64,000 nucleotides of DNA from Klebsiella sp. BIGb0138 (GCF_004342285.1 NZ_SMCV01000004.1:186001-250000), one strand, 5' to 3'; counted from the stretch's first letter, positions 8,229 to 18,917 are shown. The notes: generated by a model not told the origin, from the letters alone. Program-made: numbers and translations.

Positions 8229-9500
8229 TTATCTTCCCAACCACGGCTGTGGATTGACCGCCTGACCCTGGCGACGAATTTCGAAATAGAGCGACGGACG
8301 GCCCTGACCGCCGCTGCTGCCTACGAGAGCTATCGGCTGGCCCGCCCGGACCTGGGTGCCGACGCTGACCAGCGCGCTTTGGTTATAGCCGTAAAGGCTC
8401 ATATCGCCTTTACCGTGTTCAACGACCACCACCAGGCCGTAGCCCTGCAGCCAGTCGGCGAGGATCACCCGGCCATCGGCGATCGCCTTGACCTCGGTAC
8501 CTTCAGACGCAGCGATAACCATCCCTTTCCAACGTAGTTCACCTTGCAGCTGTTCGCCATAACGATGCAGCAACGTCCCGCGTACCGGCCAGTAGGCCTG
8601 GCCCCGTGGCGAGCCCAGCCCGCCGGTACGGGACATCAGCGAACGTTCGCTTTCGGTGGGCTTGTAGGTGGTCCCTTTACGCGAGGCATCCTGCTGGCGA
8701 TCGCGCACGGCCTGCGCTTCGCGGGCTTCCCGCTCGGCGCGAGCTTTCGCGGCGGCTTCGGCTTGCGCGATACGACCGCGCAGGCGCGATTCGTTGGCCC
8801 GCATTTCGCTCAGCTGCTGCTGGCCCTGCTGGATGGAGGATTCAAGACCGGAAAGGGTTTTCTTACGTTCGTTGCGCGCCTGCTCAAGTTTGGCCTGCTG
8901 CGCGCGCTGCTCGTAAACCAGCGTCTGCTGCTGGCTCTGTTTCTCTTCCAGCTCAGCCTTTTGCGCGGTGACCTCTTCGCGAGTCTGTTTTAGCTCGGCA
9001 ATCGTCTCCTGGCGGGCCTGGTTGAGATAGCCGTAGTAGACCTGTATACGCTGATTACGCTCGCCTTCCTCGCCGCTGAGGATCATTTGCATCCCGGTAT
9101 GCGGCCCCTGACGGAACGCGGCATCGAGCTGGGCGGACAGATTGCGCTCCTGGGAGGCGCGCTGACGTTCCAGCTTAGCGATAGACGCGTTCATCTCGTC
9201 AATCTGCTTGTTGAGCTGGACCAGGGTGCTCTGGGTTTCACGCAGCGTGCGGGCCGCGGCGGAGATGGCCTCCTCCTGCGCTTTAAGCTGAGCAAGCAGA
9301 GAGGCGCGCTGTTGCTGCTGCTGCTGTATCGCCCGCTGTTTCGCGGCGATATCGGCCTGAATAGATTTAAGCTGGTCGCGATCGTCCGCCTGAGCGGGTG
9401 CGGCGCACAGCAATACGCCAGCGCTGAGCGCGCTGGCGTAAAGGACGGATCGCACTGCCGTTGCGATCCATGTATTTGAATAAGTCGCCTTTCCCCTCAT
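8229..9500 (-). CDS. envC: Murein hydrolase activator EnvC
   Basis: This gene encodes 423 aa. EnvC is a periplasmic activator of the amidases AmiA and AmiB at the division septum, recruited by FtsEX. The sequence has an N-terminal signal region (ALSAGVLLCAAPAQA) and long Gln-, Arg- and Glu-rich coiled coils at about residues 40-280. A C-terminal LytM domain (GMVIAASEGTEVKAIADG to the final QPWLGR) lacks the catalytic zinc ligands of active M23 peptidases, as expected for an activator. It is 9 bp downstream of gpmI and just upstream of yibQ. Confidence 0.96.
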   Translation of the reverse strand: MRGKATYSNTWIATAVRSVLYASALSAGVLLCAAPAQADDRDQLKSIQADIAAKQRAIQQQQQQRASLLAQLKAQEEAISAAARTLRETQSTLVQLNKQIDEMNASIAKLERQRASQERNLSAQLDAAFRQGPHTGMQMILSGEEGERNQRIQVYYGYLNQARQETIAELKQTREEVTAQKAELEEKQSQQQTLVYEQRAQQAKLEQARNERKKTLSGLESSIQQGQQQLSEMRANESRLRGRIAQAEAAAKARAEREAREAQAVRDRQQDASRKGTTYKPTESERSLMSRTGGLGSPRGQAYWPVRGTLLHRYGEQLQGELRWKGMVIAASEGTEVKAIADGRVILADWLQGYGLVVVVEHGKGDMSLYGYNQSALVSVGTQVRAGQPIALVGSSGGQGRPSLYFEIRRQGQAVNPQPWLGR

Positions 9501-9509
9501 GGGGAAGGA

Positions 9510-11054
9510 TTATTCCACGATGAACAGCGGCTTGCCAGTCATCTCTTGCGGGATTTCCATTCCCATCAGCGACAGCATGGTTGGCGCGATGTCGGAAAGC
9601 TTGCCGCCTTTGGCCACTTTCACGCTTTTGTCGCCAACGTAGATCAGCGGTACCGGCAGGTTGGTGTGAGCGGTGTGGGCCTGGCCAGTGGCCGGATCGC
9701 GCATCTGTTCCGCGTTGCCGTGATCGGCGGTGATCAGCAGCTGACCGCCGACGGATTCTACCGCTTTAGCGACCCGATCGATGCAGTTATCCAGCGTTTC
9801 AACGGCCTTAATCGCCGCTTCCATTACGCCGGTATGACCGACCATATCGCCGTTCGGGTAGTTACAGATAATGGTGTCGTACTCTCCGCCCTTGATCGCG
9901 GCCACCAGTTTTTCGGTCAGTTCGGCGGAGCTCATTTCCGGCTGCAGATCGTAGGTCGCGACTTTCGGCGAGTTGATCAGAATGCGCGCTTCGCCGCTGA
10001 ACGGCTCTTCAACGCCGCCGTTGAAGAAGAAGGTGACGTGGGCGTATTTCTCGGTTTCGGAGATGCGCAGCTGGGTTTTGTCGTTTTTCGCCATCCACTC
10101 GCCGAAGGTGTTCACCAGCGAGGCCGGCGGGTAGGCGCAGGCGACGTTGATGTCGGCGGCGTATTCGGTCAGCATCACGAAGTCGAGTTTGACCGCCTTC
10201 TTCCGCGCGAAGCCATCGAAATCGGTATTCACGAAGGCGCGGGTGATTTCACGGGCGCGGTCGGCGCGGAAGTTCATGAAAATCAGCGCATCGCCATCTT
10301 CCATGGCGGCATCGGCCTGGCCTGCGGCACGAATCACGGTCGCTTTCACGAACTCGTCATTCTCATCACGAGCGTAGGCGGCGTGCAGACCCGCCACGGC
10401 GGTATCGGCCTGGAACTCGCCCTGCGCCAGAGTCATCAGGTCATACGCCTGCTCAACGCGATCCCAACGATTGTCGCGATCCATGGCGTAGTAGCGGCCG
10501 ATAATCGAGGCCACGCGGCCTTTACCGAGAGCGGTAAATTTCTCTTCGAATTTGGCCAGCGAACTTTCCGCGCTGCGCGGCGGCGTGTCACGCCCATCGA
10601 GGAAGGCGTGCAGGTAGATTTTCTCCGCGCCGCGTTCGGCGGCCAGCTCCACCATCGCCATAATGTGGTCTTCGTGGCTGTGAACGCCGCCAGGCGACAT
10701 CAGGCCCATGATATGCACGGCTTTGCCCGCGGCAACGGCTTTATCGACCGCAGCGGTCAGTACCGGGTTGGCGAAGAAGGTGCGTTCTTTGATTTCGACA
10801 TCGAGACGGGTCAGATCCTGATAGACGATACGACCGGCGCCGAGGTTAACGTGGCCCACTTCAGAGTTACCCATCTGGCGGTCTGGCAGACCGACTTCAA
10901 GGCCAGAAGCATCGATCAGCGTATGGGGACGGTGTGCCCACAATGCGTCCATGACGGGCGTTTTCGCGCTATAGATCGCGTTATCCTGCTGCTCTTCGCG
11001 ATAGCCATAGCCATCCAGAATGACCAGTACCATCGGTTTTTTAGAATTCGACAT
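9510..11054 (-). CDS. gpmI: 2,3-bisphosphoglycerate-independent phosphoglycerate mutase
   Basis: This gene encodes 514 aa. It interconverts 3- and 2-phosphoglycerate in glycolysis with two Mn2+ ions. The ATG at 11054 gives [17 protein letters not shown], matching E. coli GpmI. A frame open to 11195 would add 47 residues foreign to the family. The phosphoserine site is in MGNSEVGH near residue 64, followed by DGRDTPP and the C-terminal metal site [10 protein letters not shown]. It heads the gpmI-envC-yibQ operon, divergent from yibN across 245 bp. Confidence 0.97.
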   Translation of the reverse strand: MSNSKKPMVLVILDGYGYREEQQDNAIYSAKTPVMDALWAHRPHTLIDASGLEVGLPDRQMGNSEVGHVNLGAGRIVYQDLTRLDVEIKERTFFANPVLTAAVDKAVAAGKAVHIMGLMSPGGVHSHEDHIMAMVELAAERGAEKIYLHAFLDGRDTPPRSAESSLAKFEEKFTALGKGRVASIIGRYYAMDRDNRWDRVEQAYDLMTLAQGEFQADTAVAGLHAAYARDENDEFVKATVIRAAGQADAAMEDGDALIFMNFRADRAREITRAFVNTDFDGFARKKAVKLDFVMLTEYAADINVACAYPPASLVNTFGEWMAKNDKTQLRISETEKYAHVTFFFNGGVEEPFSGEARILINSPKVATYDLQPEMSSAELTEKLVAAIKGGEYDTIICNYPNGDMVGHTGVMEAAIKAVETLDNCIDRVAKAVESVGGQLLITADHGNAEQMRDPATGQAHTAHTNLPVPLIYVGDKSVKVAKGGKLSDIAPTMLSLMGMEIPQEMTGKPLFIVE

Positions 11055-11299
11055 TGCAACAACCTCATGCTCAAAGACAGAAAATTTGCGTAATTTTACT
11101 ACAGCTGAATCGATCAAAGCCCCGCTGAAGATCAAAGAAAGGGAGCGGAGAGGGGGGAGGGAAAGCGGCGTGGAGAGGATTTTTTCGTGACGCACCGCAG
11201 AAAATACATTACATCGCGCTCACTGGCTGTATTTGCCGCAATGCACAGGTATACTCCTTCCCTGGTTTTTTATCACTTAGTCGGGAGTTGTAACCCCCC

Positions 11300-11731
11300 A
11301 TGCAAGAAATTATGCAATTCGTCGGCCGTCATCCCGTCCTGAGCATCGCGTGGATCGCGCTGCTGGTGGCGGTACTGTTCACCACCTTTAAAGGGCTGAT
11401 GTCGAAAGTTAAAGTCATTACCCGTGGTGAAGCGACGCGTCTGATCAACAAAGAAGATGCCGTGGTCGTCGACCTGCGTCAGCGCGACGATTTCCGTAAA
11501 GGCCACATTGCCGGCTCCATCAACCTGCTGCCGAGCGATATCAAGGCAAATAACGTCGGTGAGTTGGAAAAGCACAAAGCGCAACCCATTATAGTGGTAG
11601 ACGGTTCCGGTATGCAGGCGCAAGAGCCTGCCGGCTCGCTGAACAAAGCCGGATTCGAGAAGGTCTTTGTACTGAAAGAAGGCATCGCTGGCTGGAGCGG
11701 CGAAAACCTTCCGCTGGTACGCGGCAAATAA
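11300..11731 (+). CDS. yibN: Rhodanese-like membrane-anchored protein YibN
   Basis: This gene encodes 143 aa. One transmembrane segment (about residues 12-30, [15 protein letters not shown]) precedes a single rhodanese domain with [20 protein letters not shown] and the terminal GWSGENLPL. There is no cysteine anywhere in the protein, and the active-site loop reads [10 protein letters not shown]. Sulfur-transferase chemistry is therefore unlikely and a binding role is more plausible. It is first in the yibN-grxC-secB-gpsA-cysE run, the conserved enterobacterial order. Confidence 0.93.
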   Translation: MQEIMQFVGRHPVLSIAWIALLVAVLFTTFKGLMSKVKVITRGEATRLINKEDAVVVDLRQRDDFRKGHIAGSINLLPSDIKANNVGELEKHKAQPIIVVDGSGMQAQEPAGSLNKAGFEKVFVLKEGIAGWSGENLPLVRGK

Positions 11732-11760
11732 TTTACCCCGCGTCTGTATGACGTAGCAGG

Positions 11761-11789
11761 GTCCCCCTTGCGGTCAGCCGCCGGGGGAT
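11761..11789. repeat. Inverted repeat between yibN and grxC
   Basis: TCCCCC and GGGGGA arms enclose an inner GCGG/CCGC pairing. There is no T-tract. It may act as an intercistronic mRNA hairpin, since grxC follows on the same strand. Confidence 0.45.
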
Positions 11790-11839
11790 CGCTCTGTCTG
11801 CGATGTAACATTCCCAGGGTAAAAAACAGGAGTAAAGTC

Positions 11840-12091
11840 ATGGCCAATATTGATATCTACACCAAAGCGACCTGCCCGTTCTGCGTTCGCGCGAAAGCAC
11901 TGCTGAACAGCAAAGGCGTAACCTTCAATGAACTGCCGATCGATGGCAATGCCGCGAAGCGTGAAGAGATGATTCAACGCAGCGGTCGGACGACGGTTCC
12001 GCAGATTTTTATTGATGAGCAGCACATTGGCGGCTGTGACGACTTGTATGCGCTTGATTCACGTGGTGGACTTGATCCCCTGCTGCGCTAA
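11840..12091 (+). CDS. grxC: Glutaredoxin 3
   Basis: This gene encodes 83 aa. It reduces disulfides and glutathionylated proteins with glutathione in the cytoplasm. MANIDIYTKATCPFC opens the thioredoxin fold, and the TVPQIFID cis-Pro motif and the GGCDDL glutathione site follow. The active site at residues 12-15 is CPFC, where E. coli Grx3 has CPYC. A GGAG site is present upstream. The ATG at 11840 was chosen because it aligns with the family. Confidence 0.96.
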   Translation: MANIDIYTKATCPFCVRAKALLNSKGVTFNELPIDGNAAKREEMIQRSGRTTVPQIFIDEQHIGGCDDLYALDSRGGLDPLLR

Positions 12092-12099
12092 TTTTGCGT

Positions 12100-12116
12100 C
12101 TACCCAGACCGGGTAG
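12100..12116. repeat. Small inverted repeat between grxC and secB
   Basis: CTACCC and GGGTAG arms surround a 5-nt loop, just after the grxC stop codon. There is no T-tract, so termination is doubtful. It may be a partial terminator or stability hairpin. Confidence 0.35.
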
Positions 12117-12149
12117 GCGTATTTAAGGACAACACGAAAGGGTTTTACT

Positions 12150-12617
12150 ATGTCAGAACAAAACAGCACCGAAATGACTTTCCAGATTCAGCGTATCTAT
12201 ACCAAGGATATTTCCTTTGAAGCGCCGAATGCGCCGCAAGTTTTTCAGAAAGATTGGCAGCCGGAAGTTAAACTTGATCTGGATACGGCTTCCAGCCAGC
12301 TGGCTGAAGGCGTATACGAAGTGGTGCTGCGCGTAACCGTTACCGCTGCGCTGGGTGAAGAAACGGCATTCCTGTGCGAAGTCCAGCAGGGCGGTATCTT
12401 CTCCATCGACGGCATTGACGGCAACCAGATGGCGCATTGCCTCGGTGCATACTGCCCGAACATCCTGTTCCCGTATGCGCGTGAGTGCATTACCAGCCTG
12501 GTCTCCCGCGGTACCTTCCCGCAACTGAACCTTGCGCCAGTGAACTTCGATGCGCTGTTTATGAACTATCTGCAGCAGCAGGCTGGCGAAGGTGCCGAAC
12601 AACATCAGGATGCCTGA
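12150..12617 (+). CDS. secB: Protein export chaperone SecB
   Basis: This gene encodes 155 aa, the usual length. SecB is a tetrameric cytosolic chaperone that holds unfolded preproteins and hands them to SecA. The family sequence is visible throughout: [19 protein letters not shown], then [13 protein letters not shown] and [11 protein letters not shown]. Its TGA stop overlaps the gpsA start as ATGA, so the two are translationally coupled. Confidence 0.97.
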   Translation: MSEQNSTEMTFQIQRIYTKDISFEAPNAPQVFQKDWQPEVKLDLDTASSQLAEGVYEVVLRVTVTAALGEETAFLCEVQQGGIFSIDGIDGNQMAHCLGAYCPNILFPYARECITSLVSRGTFPQLNLAPVNFDALFMNYLQQQAGEGAEQHQDA

Positions 12618-13633
12618 TGAACGCACTTAATGCTGCAATGACTGTGATCGGTGCCGGCTCATACGGCACCGCTCTTGCCATCACCCTGGCAAGAAATGGC
12701 CACCATGTTGTGCTCTGGGGCCATGACCCGAAACATATCGCGACGCTGCAACACGATCGCTGCAACGCCGCGTTCCTTCCTGATGTCCCGTTCCCTGATA
12801 CGCTGCACCTGGAAAGCGACCTGTCGGCCGCGCTGGCTGCCAGCCGCGACATTCTGATCGTGGTGCCGAGCCATGTCTTCGGCGAGGTTCTGCGGCAGAT
12901 TAAACCGCTGCTGCGCCCTGATGCGCGGCTGGTCTGGGCCACCAAAGGCCTCGAAGCGGAGACCGGTCGTTTGCTGCAGGACGTCGCGCGTGAAGCGCTG
13001 GGCGATGCTATCCCGCTGGCGGTGATTTCCGGCCCGACCTTTGCCAAAGAACTGGCGGCAGGGTTGCCGACGGCTATTTCTCTGGCGTCAACCGATCCGC
13101 AGTTTGCCGACGATCTGCAGCACTTGCTGCACTGTGGCAAAAGCTTCCGTGTCTATATCAACCCGGACTTTATCGGCGTTCAGCTAGGCGGGGCGGTGAA
13201 AAACGTCATTGCCATCGGCGCCGGGATGTCTGACGGTATCGGCTTTGGCGCCAATGCCCGTACGGCGCTGATTACCCGCGGCCTGGTTGAAATGTCTCGC
13301 CTCGGGACGGCGCTGGGCGCCGATCCGGAAACCTTTATGGGGATGGCGGGGCTGGGCGATCTGGTGCTGACCTGTACCGATAACCAATCGCGTAACCGCC
13401 GTTTTGGCATGATGCTCGGTGAGGGCATGGATGTGCAAAGCGCGCAGGATAAGATCGGTCAGGTGGTTGAAGGCTACCGCAATACCAGGGAAGTTCGCGT
13501 TCTGGCACAGCGTTTGGGTGTCGAAATGCCAATAACCGAGGAAATTTATCAGGTATTATATTGCGGAAAAATTGCGCGCGAGGCAGCATTGACGTTATTA
13601 GGCCGTGCACGCAAGGACGAGCGCAGCAATTAA
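12617..13633 (+). CDS. gpsA: NAD(P)+-dependent glycerol-3-phosphate dehydrogenase
   Basis: This gene encodes 338 aa. It reduces dihydroxyacetone phosphate to sn-glycerol 3-phosphate for phospholipid synthesis. The dinucleotide motif [10 protein letters not shown] is near residue 11. The C-terminal catalytic domain contains [16 protein letters not shown], with the conserved lysine. The start overlaps the secB stop by one base. A frame open further upstream lies inside secB and is rejected. Confidence 0.97.
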   Translation: MNALNAAMTVIGAGSYGTALAITLARNGHHVVLWGHDPKHIATLQHDRCNAAFLPDVPFPDTLHLESDLSAALAASRDILIVVPSHVFGEVLRQIKPLLRPDARLVWATKGLEAETGRLLQDVAREALGDAIPLAVISGPTFAKELAAGLPTAISLASTDPQFADDLQHLLHCGKSFRVYINPDFIGVQLGGAVKNVIAIGAGMSDGIGFGANARTALITRGLVEMSRLGTALGADPETFMGMAGLGDLVLTCTDNQSRNRRFGMMLGEGMDVQSAQDKIGQVVEGYRNTREVRVLAQRLGVEMPITEEIYQVLYCGKIAREAALTLLGRARKDERSN

Positions 13634-13713
13634 TCTTAAAGGAACCTTTGTCACCTCGATGACCCGGTCAGCGTAGAACTGGCCGGTCATTATGCTATCG
13701 CCTGGAGTCAGCA

Positions 13714-14535
13714 ATGCCGTGTGAAGAACTGGATATGGTCTGGAATAATATTAAAGCCGAAGCCCGGGCTCTGGCCGACTGTGAGCCTATGCTCGCCAGT
13801 TTCTACCACGCAACGCTACTCAAGCACGAAAATCTGGGCAGCGCCCTGAGCTATATGCTGGCTAACAAACTGGCTTCTCCAATCATGCCCGCCATCGCCA
13901 TTCGTGAAGTGGTGGAAGAGGCCTATGCCGCTGACCCGGAGATGATCGCCTCCGCCGCCTGCGATATCCAGGCCGTGCGCACCCGCGACCCGGCGGTAGA
14001 TAAATACTCCACGCCGCTGCTGTACCTGAAAGGTTTCCACGCGCTGCAGGCCTATCGTATTGGCCACTGGCTGTGGAATCAGGGGCGCCGCGCGCTGGCG
14101 ATTTTCCTGCAAAACCAGGTGTCGGTCTCCTTCCAGGTCGATATTCACCCGGCGGCGAAAATTGGCCGCGGGATCATGCTCGATCACGCTACCGGTATTG
14201 TTGTCGGGGAAACGGCGGTGATTGAGGACGACGTCTCGATTCTGCAATCGGTGACCCTCGGCGGTACCGGTAAAACCAGCGGCGACCGTCATCCGAAAAT
14301 CCGTGAAGGGGTGATGATTGGCGCCGGTGCGAAAATCCTCGGCAATATCGAAGTTGGACGCGGCGCCAAAATCGGTGCCGGTTCCGTGGTGTTGCAGCCC
14401 GTACCGCCGCATACCACCGCGGCCGGGGTGCCGGCGCGTATCGTCGGTAAGCCAGAGAGCGACAAGCCGGCGATGGATATGGATCAGCACTTTAACGGCA
14501 TCCACCATACGTTTGAGTACGGCGACGGGATCTAG
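13714..14535 (+). CDS. cysE: Serine O-acetyltransferase
   Basis: This gene encodes 273 aa. It makes O-acetyl-L-serine from serine and acetyl-CoA, the committed step of cysteine synthesis, and is feedback-inhibited by cysteine. An N-terminal alpha-helical domain is followed by a left-handed beta-helix of hexapeptide repeats (about residues 140-240), with the catalytic HATGIVVGETA motif near residue 158. It lies 80 bp after gpsA and may share transcripts with secB-gpsA. The C-terminal tail that joins CysK is present (HHTFEYGDGI). Confidence 0.97.
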   Translation: MPCEELDMVWNNIKAEARALADCEPMLASFYHATLLKHENLGSALSYMLANKLASPIMPAIAIREVVEEAYAADPEMIASAACDIQAVRTRDPAVDKYSTPLLYLKGFHALQAYRIGHWLWNQGRRALAIFLQNQVSVSFQVDIHPAAKIGRGIMLDHATGIVVGETAVIEDDVSILQSVTLGGTGKTSGDRHPKIREGVMIGAGAKILGNIEVGRGAKIGAGSVVLQPVPPHTTAAGVPARIVGKPESDKPAMDMDQHFNGIHHTFEYGDGI

Positions 14536-14564
14536 AATCGGGTTATCCCGCGCGCTGCCGACAT

Positions 14565-14599
14565 AGCCCGGATCAGGCGCAACGCGCCGCAATCCGGGA
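14565..14599. repeat. REP-type palindrome between cysE and trmL
   Basis: CCCGGAT and ATCCGGG arms enclose a GGCGC/GCGCC inner stem, the classical REP layout. It lies between convergent cysE and trmL and probably stabilises the 3' ends. Three similar units occur elsewhere in the window. Confidence 0.7.
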
Positions 14600-14609
14600 A
14601 TAACCCGGG

Positions 14610-15083
14610 TTAACTGCGCAATACCGCGCCAGGGTATCCCAGCTGGCGCCAGGCCTCATACACCACCACCGACACCGCATTTGACAGGTTCATACTGCGG
14701 CTGTCCGGCATCATCGGAATCCGGATTTTCTGCTGCGGCGGCAGGGCATCAAGAATGCTGGCCGGCAGGCCGCGCGTTTCCGGGCCGAACATTAAAAAAT
14801 CACCGTCCTGATAGCTGACCGCGCTGTGAGCCGGCGTCCCTTTGGTGGTCAGAGCGAACAGACGCTGTGGCCTGGCGCTTGCCACGAAGGCGGCATAGTC
14901 GTGATGGCGCTGAACGGCGGCGAATTCATGATAATCCAGCCCGGCGCGGCGCAGGCGCTTATCGTCCCAGGTGAAACCCATCGGCTCGATAATATGCAGG
15001 TTAAAACCGGTGTTGGCGCACAGGCGGATGATATTCCCGGTATTTGGCGGGATCTCTGGTTCGAATAGTACAATGTTCAGCAT
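14610..15083 (-). CDS. trmL: tRNA (cytidine/uridine-2'-O-)-methyltransferase TrmL
   Basis: This gene encodes 157 aa, a SPOUT-class methyltransferase (YibK) that 2'-O-methylates the wobble base of two tRNA-Leu species. The ATG at 15083 gives [18 protein letters not shown], the family start; an ATG 15 bp upstream is less likely. The trefoil-knot SAM-binding motifs [10 protein letters not shown] and [17 protein letters not shown] are near residues 100 and 130. Confidence 0.95.
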   Translation of the reverse strand: MLNIVLFEPEIPPNTGNIIRLCANTGFNLHIIEPMGFTWDDKRLRRAGLDYHEFAAVQRHHDYAAFVASARPQRLFALTTKGTPAHSAVSYQDGDFLMFGPETRGLPASILDALPPQQKIRIPMMPDSRSMNLSNAVSVVVYEAWRQLGYPGAVLRS

Positions 15084-15135
15084 GCTGCCCTGTCTCATTA
15101 GGCTCTTAATCGCGCGGGCAGAATAGCAGATATTT

Positions 15136-15170
15136 GCCCGGCCCTCATCCCTGTGGGAGAGCGCCGGGCG
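15136..15170 (-). terminator. Hairpin after lldD
   Basis: GCCCGGC and GCCGGGC arms enclose a CCC-TGT-GGG inner hairpin, 7 bp beyond the lldD stop. There is no long T-tract on the minus strand, so it may be a REP-like 3' stabiliser rather than a full terminator. Confidence 0.5.
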
Positions 15171-15176
15171 GGCGGC

Positions 15177-16364
15177 TTACGCAGCGTTGCCCTGCGTAAG
15201 CGCATTGAAGGCGTGCAGCGCGTCGGCATTCTGCACCAGCGAATCGCGGCTGATGTCACTGATGGTTTTGGTTCCGGTCAGGGTCATGGCCACCTTCATC
15301 TCTTTCTCAATCAAATTCAGCAGGTTGGCTACGCCCTGCTTGCCGTGGGTGGCCAGCGCGTACAGATAGGCACGACCCAGCAGCACGCTGTCGGCGCCGA
15401 GGGCAATCATCCGCACCACGTCCAGGCCGTTGCGAATACCGCTATCGGCGAGAATCGTGATGTCGCCTTTCACCGCATCGGCGATCGCCGGTAAGGCGCG
15501 GGCGGAGGAGAGCACCCCGTCGAGCTGGCGACCGCCGTGGTTGGAAACCACGATCCCGTCGGCGCCGAAGCGTACGGCGTCGCGCGCATCCTGCGGATCG
15601 AGGATCCCTTTGATCACCATCGGGCCGTCCCAGAATTCGCGGATCCACTCAAGGTCTTTCCATGAAATAGACGGATCGAAGTTATTCGCCAGCCAGCCGA
15701 TGTAATCCTCAAGCCCGGTAGGCTTGCCGAGATAGGCGGAGATATTACCGAGATCGTGCGGGCGGCCGTTTAAACCGACATCCCACGCCCACTGCGGGTG
15801 GGTCATCGCCTGCCAGTAGCGGCGCATGGCGGCATTCGGGCCGCTCATCCCGGAATGCGCGTCGCGATAGCGGGCGCCAGGCGTCGGCATATCGACGGTA
15901 AAGACCAGCGTGGAACAGCCGGCGGCTTTGGCGCGTTCCAGCGCATTGCGCATAAAGCCGCGGTCGCGCAGGACGTACAGCTGGAACCACATCGGGCGCT
16001 TGATGGTCGGGGCGACCTCTTCAATCGGGCAGACGGAAACGGTGGAGAGGGTAAACGGGATCCCTTTATCATCCGCCGCGCCTGCGGCCTGGACTTCGCC
16101 ACGGCGGGCGTACATCCCGCACAGGCCGACCGGCGCCAGCGCCACCGGCATGGAGAGCTTCTCTTTGAACAGCGTGGTTTCCAGGCTCAGGTCCGACATA
16201 TTCTTCAGTACCCGCTGGCGTAACGCCACATCGGACAGGTCTGCGACGTTGCGGCGCAGCGTATGTTCGGCATAGGCGCCGCCGTCGATATAGTGGAACA
16301 GGAACGGCGGCAGGATGCGCTGGGCGGCTGCGCGATAGTCGCTGGCGGCTGAAATAATCATCAC
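15177..16364 (-). CDS. lldD: L-lactate dehydrogenase (quinone, FMN-dependent)
   Basis: This gene encodes 395 aa. LldD oxidises L-lactate to pyruvate at the inner membrane and passes electrons to quinone. It has the alpha-hydroxyacid oxidase fold with FMN. The catalytic motif [10 protein letters not shown] is near residue 273, and [15 protein letters not shown] and [15 protein letters not shown] are typical. Its ATG overlaps the lldR stop codon, so it is the last gene of lldP-lldR-lldD and is translationally coupled. Confidence 0.97.
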   Translation of the reverse strand: MMIISAASDYRAAAQRILPPFLFHYIDGGAYAEHTLRRNVADLSDVALRQRVLKNMSDLSLETTLFKEKLSMPVALAPVGLCGMYARRGEVQAAGAADDKGIPFTLSTVSVCPIEEVAPTIKRPMWFQLYVLRDRGFMRNALERAKAAGCSTLVFTVDMPTPGARYRDAHSGMSGPNAAMRRYWQAMTHPQWAWDVGLNGRPHDLGNISAYLGKPTGLEDYIGWLANNFDPSISWKDLEWIREFWDGPMVIKGILDPQDARDAVRFGADGIVVSNHGGRQLDGVLSSARALPAIADAVKGDITILADSGIRNGLDVVRMIALGADSVLLGRAYLYALATHGKQGVANLLNLIEKEMKVAMTLTGTKTISDISRDSLVQNADALHAFNALTQGNAA

Positions 16365-17134
16365 GGGTTCTCCCTGGAATTTGCATGGTGGTCACCGGGC
16401 AGGCGGGTAATGCGCGCCTGGCGGGCCTGGTCTTCATCAAAATGTTTAATCGTGGCGTGCACAAAGCCTAAGTGCGCCATCATCGCCTGGCGCGCCCCTT
16501 CGGCATCGCCGGCGAAAATGGCCTCCATCACGGCCTGGTGCTGTTCGGTCAGGCGGGCGAAAACCGGCGGGACAAGGTACATCCGCTGGCGGCTCTGTTT
16601 GACCGAGGACTGTAAGAGGTCGAAAAAACCGCGCATGGTTTGCAGGAGCACCACGTTGTGTGAGGCTTCGGCGATTGCCAGGTGGAAGCGTACGTCGGCC
16701 TGGGAGGCCAGATCCGGGTCCTCGCTCTGGGTGGCTTCAAAGCACAGGCGAATACGCTCTTTTTCGGCATCGGTGGCCCGCATCGCCGCATGCCAGGCGG
16801 TACTGGCTTCGATGGCGTGGCGGGCTTCCAGAATATCAAAGCTGTAATCGGGGTCGTCGGCGAGCAGGGTCTTCAGCGGCTGCACAATATTCTGTTCTGA
16901 CCACGCCTCATGCTGCCAGCGGACAAAGGTCCCGCCGCCGCGACGGCTGACCAACAGGCCTTCGTTAACCAGCATCGCCAGCGCTTCGCGCAGCGAGTTG
17001 CGCGACACGCCAAGCTGGGCGGCCAGCTGGCGCTCGGCGGGCAAACGCATGCCCGCCTCCAGCTTTTGTTCTTCAATCAGCGCCCGCACACGACGGGCAA
17101 CATCGTCTGCAAGGCGCCGGGGCATCACTATCAT
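16361..17134 (-). CDS. lldR: GntR/FadR-type regulator of the L-lactate operon
   Basis: This gene encodes 257 aa. The N-terminal winged helix ([26 protein letters not shown], residues about 29-55) is followed by an FCD ligand domain with several conserved histidines. LldR binds operators around the lldP promoter; in E. coli it acts both as repressor and as activator, with L-lactate as effector. The start overlaps the lldP stop by 4 bp and the end overlaps lldD by 4 bp. Confidence 0.96.
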   Translation of the reverse strand: MIVMPRRLADDVARRVRALIEEQKLEAGMRLPAERQLAAQLGVSRNSLREALAMLVNEGLLVSRRGGGTFVRWQHEAWSEQNIVQPLKTLLADDPDYSFDILEARHAIEASTAWHAAMRATDAEKERIRLCFEATQSEDPDLASQADVRFHLAIAEASHNVVLLQTMRGFFDLLQSSVKQSRQRMYLVPPVFARLTEQHQAVMEAIFAGDAEGARQAMMAHLGFVHATIKHFDEDQARQARITRLPGDHHANSRENP

Positions 17135-18786
17135 GGGATCATCCAGGTTAAGACATAGGCCTGCAGGGTGGTGATGACGCCAACCATGCAGGTAAAGATC
17201 AGGCTGTGTTTCACGGTAAGGCGGAACAGATCCGACTCTTTGCCGACCAGGCCTACCGCCGCACAGGCGATGGCGATGGACTGCGGTGAAATCATTTTGC
17301 CGGTCACGCCACCGGTGGTATTGGCCGCCACCAGCAGGATATCGGAGACGCCGATTTGCTGCGCCGCGGTAGCCTGCAGCGCGGCGAACAGCGCGTTAGA
17401 CGATGTATCCGAACCGGTCAGGAATACCCCCAGCCAACCGAGGAACGGCGAGAAGAAGGTAAACGCATGGCCGGTATGCGCCAGGGCGAGAGCCAGCGTC
17501 GATGACAGCCCGGAATAGTTAGAGATAAAGGCGAACGCCAGCACCATACCGATGGAGTAAATCGGCAGGGCCAGCTCTTTCATCGTGCTGCCAAAGGTCA
17601 CCAGCGCATCTTTCGGTTTCATGCGCAGCCAGACTACGGACAGTATAGCCGCGAACAGGATGGCGGTACCGGTGGCAGATAGCCAGTCGAACTTATACAC
17701 CGCCGCGTACGGCGTGGCCTCGCTCACCACCGGCGGCATGCGGGCGACCATCTTATCAAGGAACGGCACGGAGATATTGATGACGAAGTCATACATCGCC
17801 CCGCCCGGCGCAAACAGCGCTTTAAATGGCGGGATGCTCCATAAGGTGACGGTCGCGGTCAGGAACAGGAACGGCGACCATGCCCGAATCACCTGCCCGG
17901 CGGTGTAATGGGTGCGGGCGAGGGTCTGATCGACCTGGGCGGCGCCCATATCGCCGAAACGGAAAATACGCACCGGCTGCCAGCGTTTGAGGAACAGCGT
18001 CAGACAGACCAGCGACACCAGAGAGGAGATGATGTCCGGCAGTTCCGGGCCGAGGAAGTTAGAACTGAGGTACTGCGCGATGGCGAAGGAGCCGCCGGCA
18101 ACCATGACCGCCGGCCAGGTCTCTTTGATCCCACGCCAGCCGTCCATGATTGCCATAATCCAGAACAGCACGATAATGGTCAGGAACGGTAGCTGGCGAC
18201 CGACCATCTGGCCGATGGCGAAGCTATCGATACCGGTTACCTGACCGGCGACGAGGATAGGGATCCCCATCGCGCCGAAGGCCACCGGCGCGGTGTTAAC
18301 AATCAGGCACAGTCCTGCCGCATACAGCGGGTTAAAGCCCAGTCCGACCAGCAGCGCGGCGGTGATGGCCACCGGGGCGCCAAAGCCCGCCGCCCCTTCG
18401 AGGAAAGCCCCGAAGGAGAAGCCAACGATCAGCATCTGCAGGCGCTGGTCCGGGGTAATCGAGAGAATCGACGAGCGGATAATGTCAAACTGCCCGGTTT
18501 TCACCGAGATTTTGTAGACGAATACCGCGGCGATAATAATCCAGGCGATAGGCCACAGCCCGTAAAAGAAGCCGTAGACTACCGAGGTCAGCGCGCGGTC
18601 GACCGGCATTTTATAAAACAGCAGCGCGACCGACAGCGCAATCGCCACGGTCCAGGTCGCTGCAATGTACCCTTTAAGTTTGAGCTTAATCAGGGCAAAA
18701 AAGAAAAACAGAATCGGTAACGATGCGATAAGACTTGAGAGCCAGATATTACCGGCCGGATCGTAATTTTGTTGCCAGAGGTTCAT
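17131..18786 (-). CDS. lldP: L-lactate permease
   Basis: This gene encodes 551 aa, an inner-membrane lactate/glycolate:H+ symporter with about 12 or more transmembrane helices. The ATG at 18786 gives [19 protein letters not shown], the family start; the ATG 12 bp upstream would add only METC. The [19 protein letters not shown] and [13 protein letters not shown] motifs are conserved. It is first in the lldPRD operon, behind a control region with LldR-like and ArcA-like sites. Confidence 0.96.
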   Translation of the reverse strand: MNLWQQNYDPAGNIWLSSLIASLPILFFFFALIKLKLKGYIAATWTVAIALSVALLFYKMPVDRALTSVVYGFFYGLWPIAWIIIAAVFVYKISVKTGQFDIIRSSILSITPDQRLQMLIVGFSFGAFLEGAAGFGAPVAITAALLVGLGFNPLYAAGLCLIVNTAPVAFGAMGIPILVAGQVTGIDSFAIGQMVGRQLPFLTIIVLFWIMAIMDGWRGIKETWPAVMVAGGSFAIAQYLSSNFLGPELPDIISSLVSLVCLTLFLKRWQPVRIFRFGDMGAAQVDQTLARTHYTAGQVIRAWSPFLFLTATVTLWSIPPFKALFAPGGAMYDFVINISVPFLDKMVARMPPVVSEATPYAAVYKFDWLSATGTAILFAAILSVVWLRMKPKDALVTFGSTMKELALPIYSIGMVLAFAFISNYSGLSSTLALALAHTGHAFTFFSPFLGWLGVFLTGSDTSSNALFAALQATAAQQIGVSDILLVAANTTGGVTGKMISPQSIAIACAAVGLVGKESDLFRLTVKHSLIFTCMVGVITTLQAYVLTWMIP

Positions 18787-18856
18787 GCAGGTCTCCATCG
18801 GGCCATCAAGATGCGGTGCTGAGTCTGCGCTCCTTGCAGGTCACATCCTTTGTAAA

Positions 18857-18873
18857 ACTGGCCCAGCCAAAAT
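18857..18873. promoter_or_regulatory. Candidate LldR operator, promoter-proximal (O2-like)
   Basis: The sequence ACTGGCCCAGCCAAAAT contains TGGC/GCCA arms and resembles the E. coli LldR site as I recall it (AATTGGCCCTACCAATT). It lies about 70 bp before the lldP ATG, where the downstream operator of E. coli is found. Confidence 0.5.
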
Positions 18874-18898
18874 TCAGTTGTAGGATTAACGACAACGA

Positions 18899-18917
18899 AT
18901 GGTTAACTAAATGTTAT
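18899..18917. promoter_or_regulatory. Candidate ArcA-P site
   Basis: GTTAA at 18902 and GTTAT at 18913 are direct repeats at 11-bp spacing within AT-rich DNA, the pattern described for ArcA binding. lldPRD is repressed by ArcA in E. coli, so the position fits aerobic control. Confidence 0.5.

Noticed and set aside
9546..11093. A 515-codon open frame opposite gpmI
   Set aside because: It is fully antisense to a highly conserved gene. Its His-, Gly- and Val-rich composition is typical of a shadow frame.
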